A stretch of 5,617 nucleotides of DNA, taken from an uncultured Roseburia sp. (GTDB taxonomy: Bacteria; Bacillota; Clostridia; Lachnospirales; Lachnospiraceae). Below are positions 1 through 5,617 of the stretch, piece by piece. The number at the start of each line of letters is the position of its first letter. Within the stretch, counting starts at the first letter, position 1. Both the position numbers and the translations under genes were made by a program. The notes beneath the pieces were generated by a model. That model saw only the letters and a program-made list of their open reading frames with translations, made no database searches and was not told where the DNA came from. The stretch spans positions 1-5,617 of the forward strand of contig CAMSEJ010000175.1 in NCBI GenBank assembly GCA_947057405.1. Reading direction: 5' to 3'.

Positions 1-37
1 CATGTGACTGGAGTTCAGACGTGTGCTCTTCCGATCT
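1..37 (+). other. Illumina TruSeq Read-2 adapter at contig end (non-genomic)
   Basis: Bases 4-37 match, by eye and without a mismatch, the 34-nt Illumina multiplexing Read-2 primer/adapter that begins GTGACTGGAGTTC and ends GCTCTTCCGATCT. Bases 1-3 (cat) lie where the i7 index would be and may be its last three bases. Genomic sequence therefore starts at about base 38. On the minus strand the adapter is read in the GH20 frame as the residues EIGRAHV followed by TGA (bases 17-15), a known signature of adapter read-through in predicted proteins. This is an untrimmed library artefact, not biology. Confidence 0.97.
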
Positions 38-2174
38 CTCCGGTTACGGCCGCCGTCTTTTTACCTGCGTTTAAGATCTTATAATTCACTTTTTTCACGG
101 TTGCCGTTGTAACGGGCGCCGGCGTCTCTAAAGCAGGAGGCGTATAGTTTGCAAGCTCTGCTTTCTTGGCTTCCGCCGCCCTGTCAAGCTCCGCCTGTGC
201 ATTTTGCCTAGTCTGTGCAATACCCTCCTGGCCTTTTGCTTCCTTCTCCAGCGATTCAGACTCTGCTTTCTTGGCGTCGGCATCCTGTTTGTTGCCGTCT
301 AAACCGATCATCTGCGATTCGATTGCCGCTGCCGCTGCGTTCAGGCGTGCGGCCTGTGCATTTTTTAAGGCGGCTTCCGCTGCCGCTTTGTTCTCCTCGG
401 CACGCGCAGTATAAAGCTCTGCTTCCGCCGTCAGTTTTTCTTTCGGATCCTTTGCGGCCGATACTTTCTGTTCTGCCGCCGTCACACGCCCCTGCGCTTC
501 CGTCAGCCTGGCCTTTGCGGCCGCGGCGTCTGTCTCTGCCGCAGCGGCGCTTTTCGCAGCGTCCTTTAACTTCACCTCAAGCAAAGCAATTTCTTTTAAA
601 GCGTCGAACGTGCCAAGGACATCTGATTCCTTTAATGCTGCAGCGCTTGTGGCGTTTTCTATGAACTCCTCATACGAAACGGTTTGCTCCGCAGCCGGAT
701 CGTAATTCCATACCCGGTAACCGAACGCCTTGATATCTGTCATCATATCTTCCAGAATAACGTCTGCTTCTTTGGCATTCGCATCGTCACACCAGACTGC
801 CATACATGCCCCGCGGACATTTGCCGCCGCCTGCGAATTCGGATCCAGTGCAGAGTTGCCGTGGAACAGCAGCGGATTCCAGACCTCAAAAACATCCTTC
901 GGCTTTACCAGCCACCAGTCACCGCTTGCTTTTAAAACATAATACATATAATCACTGTTAAAGTTCACTACCTGGTAATTCGACGCTGCGGAACCGTCGC
1001 TGTTCCAGTCATTCACAACCGCGCTTTTCTTTAACAGACCGGACGATGCAGACTGTCCGTCTGCCCATGCGTAAGCCGTCATTCCCTTACTTTCGACATA
1101 ATCTACAAGCCCGTTTACATATTCTGCAATTGTCTCGTTTGTGCTGCCGTTTGCTTTAAATTCATCTCCGCCCACACAAAAATCCGTGCATCCGTTCTCA
1201 TGGAAAAAATCCACATATTTTTTAATCAGAGCCGCGGTAAAATTCTTCGCTTCCGGATTTTCCAGATTCAGCGCATAACAGGGATTGTCGTTGATTCCCC
1301 AGATACCCACGTTGCGGTATTCCGGAAAATACCAGAGAATCTGTCCGGTATGCCCGGGGCTGTTAAATTCCGGAATCACATTGACTCCATAAGCTTTGGC
1401 ATAGGAAAGAATTTTAATCATATCCTCCTCTGTCAGATACTCGCTGCTTTCATAGCTCTTGACTCCCTGCGCAACATTTGACGCGCCCTCATTGCGCTCT
1501 GCCAGAAATGCGGAATCCTGTATGGTATGCGGATTATCCCCGAGATGGTTCATAAATTCCTGATCATACGCAACCGTATTCCCGCTGCCGTCGTCAAACG
1601 AAACACTCATGTCGTCAAGCAGAAACCGAAATCCTTCGTCGTTGGAAAAACTCATATACAGCGTATTCATCCCGTTCCAGGCCATTTCCCGGATAATGGT
1701 TTCAAACCATTCCACGCTGAAATATTTCCTGGCGCAGTCTACAAACAATGCCCGCATTTCTTCGGCCGGAACGGAAATTTCTTTCTCTGTGATCTCATCC
1801 CCGCGCTCGAACTGCTTTAAAATATCCCGCAGGCCGTAAGCCGCGCCTGCCGTCCCGGCAGCTTTTACGGTGATTGTTCCGTTGTCTGCCGCAATTCCAT
1901 AGCCTTCCGCTCCGTAAACTGCTTCATATCCGTTTCCCTGCGTATCAACCAGAATATCTCCGGACTGCCGGTCCGCGTTGTACACCAGCTTCACATCCTG
2001 GTTTTTGGCGGCAAATTCCCTGCTGATCACGGTATATACCGCAGCCCTTTCTCCCTGCACATTAATACGTGCCGTACCTTTGGCAGCTTCCTCTGCAGAT
2101 GCAACAACAGGCAGAGCCGTCATTACCATGCATACGGAAAGCGCTGCCGCAGAAATCCTTGTCTTCAAACCCAT
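38..2174 (-). CDS. Secreted GH20 beta-N-acetylhexosaminidase / lacto-N-biosidase-like enzyme, 3' truncated by adapter
   Basis: Family GH20 retaining enzyme, expected to remove terminal GlcNAc/GalNAc or lacto-N-biose from glycans outside the cell by substrate-assisted catalysis. Numbering is from the ATG at 2174, chosen because AAAAGGAGG lies six bases upstream and a signal peptide follows (residues 1-27, cleavage after ASA). An in-frame ATG at 2348 would overlap the neighbouring gene and bury the signal peptide. Residues about 35-122 resemble the GH20b domain and about 138-490 the catalytic barrel: RALFVDCARKYF (141-152), SNDEGFRFLLDDM, IPEFNSPGH (267-275) and the catalytic pair D337-E338 in CVGGDEF. 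The Tyr-rich NSDYMYYVL (406-414) probably holds the tyrosine that orients the acetamido group. GFRFLLDDM and NSPGH recall the streptococcal StrH / bifidobacterial LnbB subgroup more than classical hexosaminidases, so substrate is open. An Ala/Glu/Lys-rich coiled coil (about 515-675), a Pro/Thr linker and the start of another domain (695-712) follow. Real sequence stops at base 38, so any cell-wall anchor is missing. Confidence 0.92.
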
Positions 2175-2180
2175 ACTTAT

Positions 2181-2189
2181 CCTCCTTTT
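2181..2189 (-). promoter_or_regulatory. Ribosome binding site that fixes the GH20 start
   Basis: The minus strand reads AAAAGGAGG followed by six bases (ataagt) and ATG at 2174. This is a near-perfect anti-16S match at good spacing. It supports the internal start over the ATG at 2348, whose extra 58 residues have no homology I recognise. Confidence 0.85.
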
Positions 2190-2341
2190 CAGATATCCTG
2201 CAATCCTCTTCTGCCCCGGCCACAGGACAAAAACAAGGCAGAAAAAAGATTCCGGAAATCCATGAATCAAACAACCTGCTGTTATCAGCTTATCACACCG
2301 GAACAAAAAAAACAAGATGTTTCCCACACGGAACAAAACAC
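2190..2341 (-). promoter_or_regulatory. Intergenic region upstream of the GH20 gene with a direct repeat
   Basis: This noncoding stretch between the pseudouridine synthase stop and the GH20 ribosome binding site should carry the GH20 promoter, since a terminator-like element precedes it. A near-repeat occurs twice on the plus strand, CACACCGGAACAAAA (2294-2308) and CACACGGAACAAAA (2325-2338), with the shared GGAACAAAA parts 30 bp apart. This could be a paired regulator site. The best -10-like element I see on the minus strand is TGTGATAAG (2297-2289, extended -10 form), with only a poor -35 (TTGTTT) 15 bases upstream, so no promoter can be assigned firmly. Confidence 0.3.
2305..2335 (-). terminator. 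Possible weak intrinsic terminator after the ygiQ-pseudouridine synthase operon
   Basis: On the minus strand, nine bases past the TAG stop region, TGTTCC and GGAAACA can pair around a GTGTG loop (2335-2318). This gives six base pairs with one bulged A. TCTTG and then eight consecutive Ts (2312-2305) follow. The stem is short and the gap to the T-tract is five bases, so it is a weak candidate, but position and orientation fit the end of the upstream operon. Confidence 0.4.
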
Positions 2342-3292
2342 CTAACATTCCTCCTGCAGCTTTAAAAACCGTTCAAACGCCTCCGGAAGCGGCGCCGTCA
2401 CCTGTGTACCGTCCGCAAGTCTTACGCGGTATGCATGCAGATAAAGCGTATGCCCCCGTCCGGACGCGCCCTCCCCGTATTTCGTATCTCCGATCACCGG
2501 ATGCCCGACAGACGCCAGATGCGCGCGGATCTGATGCGTCCGCCCGGTAATCAGGCGCACCTGTAAAAGCGACGCATCCCGGAAATTTTTTACAGGCACA
2601 TACTCCGTCTCAATCGGCTTATCCTCCTTTGTTTCCGCCTCCTGCAGCACGAACACCTTATTCTCCTCCCACCCTTTTCTCAGAAATCCTTTGATCCGTC
2701 TTGTTTCCGTAATCGTTCCCCTTACCGCACAGAGATAAATTTTTTCAATCTCCCTGGCTTTTAACTGCCTTGCCATCTCCTGCAGCCCCTTTAGCGTCTT
2801 TCCCGCAATCAAAACGCCGGACGTATTGCGATCCAGCCGGTTGCAGACCGAAGGGGTAAATGCCGCGCTGCCCGCTCCGCCATACGCCCCCTTAGCCGCC
2901 AGATACGCCAGGATATATTCATTTGCCGAAACATCATCCGGCTTTGCCTTCTGGGAAAGCATCCCGGCAGGCTTATCAATCATCAAAATATCATCGTCCT
3001 CGTAAAGCACCGAAAATGGAAGACGCCCCAAATCAATCTTTGGCAGCCTGCCTTCTCCTGCCCCGCCGGGCTGCGCCGAAAATTTTAAAAACGTCTCTTC
3101 CGACAAAAACAGCTTTACCGTATCGCCCGCTTTCAGCAGTTTGGCCCCCGCCGCCTTCTTCCCGTTTAACAAAATATTCTTCTTGCGCAGCATCTTATAA
3201 AGAAAACCTGCCGGCGCTTCGCAGAGCAGCTTCTTTAAATACTTGTCAAACCTCTGCCCCGCTTCATTGATTCCGATCTTAACTTCACGCAT
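2342..3292 (-). CDS. RluA-family (RluC/RluD-like) 23S rRNA pseudouridine synthase
   Basis: Converts specific uridines to pseudouridine, most likely in 23S rRNA in the cytoplasm; which uridines cannot be told from sequence. The 316-residue protein is full length for the S4-containing RluC/RluD type. Residues about 1-65 form an S4-like RNA-binding region (QRFDKYLKKLL, KNILLNGKKA, AGDTVKLFL). After a Gly-rich linker (about 72-90) the catalytic domain starts at VLYEDDDILMIDKPAGMLSQ. The catalytic aspartate is D154 in NRLDRNTSG (151-159), with Asn replacing the usual His of HRLD, a variant I associate with clostridial members. EKIYLCAVRG (183-192) and TGRTHQIRAHLASVGHPVIGD (249-269) are the other family signatures. 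The ATG lies six bases after the ygiQ stop, and the moderate GGGGAAG upstream overlaps the end of ygiQ, which suggests one transcript and coupled translation. The ORF is intact with a TAG stop at 2344-2342. Confidence 0.95.
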   Translation of the reverse strand: MREVKIGINEAGQRFDKYLKKLLCEAPAGFLYKMLRKKNILLNGKKAAGAKLLKAGDTVKLFLSEETFLKFSAQPGGAGEGRLPKIDLGRLPFSVLYEDDDILMIDKPAGMLSQKAKPDDVSANEYILAYLAAKGAYGGAGSAAFTPSVCNRLDRNTSGVLIAGKTLKGLQEMARQLKAREIEKIYLCAVRGTITETRRIKGFLRKGWEENKVFVLQEAETKEDKPIETEYVPVKNFRDASLLQVRLITGRTHQIRAHLASVGHPVIGDTKYGEGASGRGHTLYLHAYRVRLADGTQVTAPLPEAFERFLKLQEEC

Positions 3293-3298
3293 GAAACA

Positions 3299-5191
3299 CT
3301 ACTTCCCCGCTTTCTTCTTCTTTGGATGGACGTTTCGGATCGTCTTTTTCTTCACCGGCTTTTTCACCTGTTTCTTCCCCGGAGGGGCCTCGCCCTTCCT
3401 CGGGCGGATCAGGCAGTTTGGGCCAAACCCGATCAGATCCTCCCTGCCCGCCTTCTTTAACGCTTCCCGCACCAGTTCGTAATTCTTCGGATTGCGGTAC
3501 TGGATCAAAGCGCGCTGCATCGCCTTTTCATGCGGATTTACCGCGGTATAAACCGGCTTCATCGTGCGCGGATCAACCCCCGTATAATACATACACGTAG
3601 AAATCGTGGAAGGCGTCGGATAAAAATCCTGCACCTGCTGCGGCATATATCCCAAATCCCGCAGAAACTCCGCCAGCTCCACCGCCTCCTTTAACGTTGA
3701 TCCCGGATGGGACGACATCAGATACGGCACCAGATACTGCTTTTTCTGCAACGCTTCATTGGTCCTTTGGTACGCATCCGCAAATTTCCGGTATACCCGC
3801 GCAGAAGGCTTGCCCATTTTCTCTAAGACCGCATCGCTGATATGCTCCGGCGCCACCTTAAGCTGTCCGCTGACATGATGCTCGCACAGTTCGCGCAAAA
3901 AAGCAGGATCCGGATCCGCAAGCAGATAATCAAACCGGATCCCGGAACGGATAAACACTTTCTTCACCCCCGGAAGCTCCCGCAGCTTCCTAAGCAGTTC
4001 CCGGTAATCCGTATGATCCGCCTTAAGGTTGCTGCAGGGAACCGGAAACAGACACTGCTTCCCCCGGCAGACCCCTTCCGTCAGCTGTTTTTCACAGGAA
4101 GGAGAACGGAAATTAGCGGTAGGCCCTCCCACATCATGCAGATATCCCTTAAAGTCTGCGTCCCACGTCATATTTTCCGCCTCATTCAAAATCGACTCAT
4201 GGCTCCTTGCCTGGATAATCCTGCCCTGATGAAACGTCAGCGCACAGAAATTACAGCCTCCGAAACAGCCGCGGCTGCTGACCAGGCTGAATTTCACCTC
4301 TTCAATCGCCGGAACGCCGCCCGCTTCCTCATAAGACGGATGATACGCGCGCATATACGGAAGCGCATAAACCGCGTCCATCTCGCTTTGACTAAGCGGC
4401 TTTGCCGCCGGATTCTGTACAACAAAAAGCCTGCCGTCATACGTCTCAAACAAACGCTTCCCGTTAAACGGATCCGTGTTTTGGTACTGCGTATAAAAGC
4501 TTTTTGCATACGCGCGCTTATCGGCCCTCACATCCTCAAAAGACGGCAGCTCCACCGCATCATAAATCAGCCCGCGATCCCTCGTTTTAAACACAGTCCC
4601 CTCAACAAACGTAATATCCCGCACCGCAATCCCGCTGTCTAAGGCCTCCGCGATTTCTACAATGCTGCGTTCCCCCATACCGTACGAAACCAGATCCGCC
4701 CCCGAGTCCAAAAGAACGGAACGCCGTATGCGATCCGACCAGTAATCATAATGAGACAGGCGGCGCAGACTCGCCTCAATCCCGCCGATAATAACAGGCG
4801 TATGCTTATAAACCTTCCGGATCAGATTACCGTAAGTGACCACGGCATAATCCGGACGCTTCCCCATTACGCCGCCGGGCGTATATGCGTCAGCCTGCCG
4901 CCGCCGTTTCGACACAGAATAATGATTCACCATAGAATCCATATTTCCGCCTGTAACCAAAAATCCCAGCCTCGGCTCCCCAAACACGGCAATACTGTCC
5001 GGATCCTTCCAGTCCGGCTGCGAAATAATCGCCACAGAATACCCGTGGGATTCTAAAACCCGGGAAATAATGGCATGCCCGAACGACGGATGATCCACAT
5101 AAGCGTCCCCGATTACATACACAAAATCAGGGCGGTTTATCCCGCGGGCATTTAATTCTTCAACGGTAATCGGTAAAAATCCTTTTTGCAT
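3299..5191 (-). CDS. ygiQ: YgiQ-family (UPF0313) radical SAM protein
   Basis: Predicted [4Fe-4S] radical SAM enzyme whose substrate is not established. The 630-residue protein has the family layout: an N-terminal Radical_SAM_N-type region opening with PDFVYVIGDAYVDHPSFGHAII and containing IGGIEASLRRLSHYDYWSD (135-153); the radical SAM core with the CxxxCxxC cluster ligands C309, C313 and C316 in RGCFGGCNFC; and a C-terminal DUF3362-type region with QVQDFYPTPSTISTCMYYTG and GREDLIGFGPNCLIRPRKG (582-600). Four further cysteines, C366, C375, C380 and C386, lie just after the core motif and could bind a second metal centre (inference). The last 25 residues (606-630) have 13 Lys/Arg and no acidic residue, a tail suited to nucleic acid or ribosome binding. 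ATG at 5191 is preceded by AAAAGGA nine bases upstream (5207-5201). It is followed after six bases by the pseudouridine synthase gene. Confidence 0.95.
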   Translation of the reverse strand: MQKGFLPITVEELNARGINRPDFVYVIGDAYVDHPSFGHAIISRVLESHGYSVAIISQPDWKDPDSIAVFGEPRLGFLVTGGNMDSMVNHYSVSKRRRQADAYTPGGVMGKRPDYAVVTYGNLIRKVYKHTPVIIGGIEASLRRLSHYDYWSDRIRRSVLLDSGADLVSYGMGERSIVEIAEALDSGIAVRDITFVEGTVFKTRDRGLIYDAVELPSFEDVRADKRAYAKSFYTQYQNTDPFNGKRLFETYDGRLFVVQNPAAKPLSQSEMDAVYALPYMRAYHPSYEEAGGVPAIEEVKFSLVSSRGCFGGCNFCALTFHQGRIIQARSHESILNEAENMTWDADFKGYLHDVGGPTANFRSPSCEKQLTEGVCRGKQCLFPVPCSNLKADHTDYRELLRKLRELPGVKKVFIRSGIRFDYLLADPDPAFLRELCEHHVSGQLKVAPEHISDAVLEKMGKPSARVYRKFADAYQRTNEALQKKQYLVPYLMSSHPGSTLKEAVELAEFLRDLGYMPQQVQDFYPTPSTISTCMYYTGVDPRTMKPVYTAVNPHEKAMQRALIQYRNPKNYELVREALKKAGREDLIGFGPNCLIRPRKGEAPPGKKQVKKPVKKKTIRNVHPKKKKAGK

Positions 5192-5292
5192 ATTCTCTGT
5201 TCCTTTTCTCTATTCTAATACTACAGCGAACGATATATCTATAAATCATTCCCTGTCCTCTGGCTGACGGAACTTTGCCAACATTGTTCGCT
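5192..5292 (-). promoter_or_regulatory. Leader / intergenic region upstream of ygiQ with spaced inverted repeat
   Basis: This gap between the HAD stop codon and the ygiQ start contains AGCGAAC (5225-5231) and GTTCGCT (5286-5292) on the plus strand. They are perfect 7-base inverted arms 54 bases apart, extendable to 11-mers with two mismatches (5221-5231 and 5286-5296). The enclosed sequence holds a smaller TTGGC/GCCAG pairing and the A/T-rich TTTATAGATATATC. In RNA this could close a long stem-loop ahead of ygiQ, but I recognise no known riboswitch consensus. A TAGAAT (minus strand, near 5212) resembles a -10 box but lacks a clear -35. The ygiQ ribosome binding site AAAAGGA is at 5207-5201. 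Confidence 0.3.
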
Positions 5293-5617
5293 CTACGCCT
5301 GATAATAACAATTATCCCGTATATCAAAATAGGTCTCTATGTAATAATCACACAGCTTTCGCTTCTGCCCCCTCTGTGGCGCGGAATAAGCGTCCTCCAC
5401 CGCGCAGACTTTCATCCCCGCGTTTTTTCCGGCCTCCATCCCTTTTACAATATCCTCAAACACCAGGCAGTCCTCCGGCAAAACGTCAAGCCGCCTGGCC
5501 GCCTCCAGATACACATCCGGCGCAGGCTTCCCCTTGTTCACCGAACAGGAAGTCACAATACAGGACATATAACGGTCAAAATGATACGCCTCGTTTACCG
5601 CTTCAATCAGCTCGTCT
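5293..5617 (-). CDS. HAD-superfamily hydrolase, beta-phosphoglucomutase-like (C-terminal part; 5' end outside window)
   Basis: Only the last 107 complete codons are visible; the frame stays open to the window edge, so the Met at 5568 is internal and not the start. The visible part has the later HAD motifs. Motif III is the lysine in SVNKGKPAPDVYLEAARRL, and motif IV is the acidic pair in LVFEDIVKGMEAGKNAGMKVCAV, which helps bind Mg2+. The ED form with GMEAGKNAGM is typical of subfamily IA variant 3 (beta-phosphoglucomutase and sugar-phosphate phosphatases). The nucleophile DxD motif and cap domain lie upstream of the window, so substrate and even phosphatase versus mutase activity cannot be judged. 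The protein ends at TAG (5295-5293). The 101-bp gap to ygiQ leaves co-transcription uncertain. Confidence 0.9.
   Translation of the reverse strand, partial: DELIEAVNEAYHFDRYMSCIVTSCSVNKGKPAPDVYLEAARRLDVLPEDCLVFEDIVKGMEAGKNAGMKVCAVEDAYSAPQRGQKRKLCDYYIETYFDIRDNCYYQA

Noticed and set aside
120..630. Tandem DNA repeat array in the coiled-coil coding region
   Set aside because: The protein is repetitive in composition, but I found no fixed repeat unit at the DNA level; it looks like low-complexity helical sequence and not a tandem repeat.
166..664. Plus-strand open frames rich in Ala, Ser, Leu and Pro
   Set aside because: They are antisense to the alanine-rich coiled coil of the GH20 gene, whose repetitive GCN/GAN codons suppress stops on the opposite strand.
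2136..2174. Lipoprotein signal (Cys at residue 13 of the GH20 protein)
   Set aside because: The residues before the Cys are LSV, not a lipobox, and the Cys sits inside the hydrophobic core. A standard cleavage site (ASA-EE) follows at residue 27.
2175..2348. Extended N-terminus of the GH20 protein from an ATG at 2348
   Set aside because: It would overlap the end of the pseudouridine synthase gene, has no good ribosome binding site and places 58 unrelated residues before a clean signal peptide. AAAAGGAGG at 2189-2181 supports the start at 2174.
3842..4642. 266-codon open frame on the plus strand
   Set aside because: It lies wholly antisense to ygiQ, has a composition rich in Arg, Ile and His with no recognisable domain, and is a shadow of the GC-skewed codons of the real gene.
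5293..5568. Small complete gene starting at the ATG at 5568
   Set aside because: The same frame stays open to the window edge with HAD-like residues before that Met, and HAD motifs I and II are missing, so this is the tail of a longer gene.
1..5617. CRISPR array, insertion sequence, tRNA or other novel multi-gene system
   Set aside because: There are no regularly spaced repeats, no transposase-like protein, no terminal inverted repeats and no cloverleaf-like sequence; coding regions belong to four recognisable families.

Overview
This window looks like the end of a contig from a low-to-mid GC Gram-positive anaerobe, most likely a gut member of the Clostridia (Lachnospiraceae-like). I infer this from strong AGGAGG-type ribosome binding sites, a secreted GH20 enzyme with an alanine-rich stalk, a clostridial-style RluA pseudouridine synthase (NRLDRNTSG rather than HRLD) and a YgiQ radical SAM protein with a lysine-rich tail. 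The genus cannot be fixed from the sequence alone. All four genes lie on the minus strand, so the text below follows them from high to low coordinates.

Layout in transcription order: (1) 5617-5293, the C-terminal part of a HAD-superfamily hydrolase of the beta-phosphoglucomutase type, cut by the window edge. (2) 5292-5192, a 101-bp gap with a spaced inverted repeat starting at the HAD stop codon and the ribosome binding site of the next gene. (3) 5191-3299, a full-length YgiQ-family radical SAM protein. (4) 3292-2342, a full-length RluA-family 23S rRNA pseudouridine synthase, six bases after ygiQ and almost certainly in the same operon. (5) 2341-2175, an intergenic region with a weak terminator-like hairpin plus T-tract and a 30-bp-spaced direct repeat. 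(6) 2174-38, a secreted GH20 beta-N-acetylhexosaminidase or lacto-N-biosidase-like enzyme with a signal peptide, catalytic GGDE motif and long Ala/Glu/Lys-rich coiled coil, truncated at its 3' end. (7) 37-4, a complete copy of the Illumina TruSeq Read-2 adapter, so bases 1-37 are not genomic.

The ygiQ-rluA pair suggests an RNA-modification or translation-related housekeeping unit. The role of YgiQ is not established, so the link is inference. The GH20 gene is separate: it has its own ribosome binding site and a secretion signal, and probably removes amino sugars from host or dietary glycans outside the cell. I see no CRISPR array, mobile element, tRNA or rRNA, and no evidence for a novel multi-gene system. 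The clearest anomaly is the adapter, which supplies a false C-terminus (EIGRAHV) and a false stop codon to the GH20 protein.
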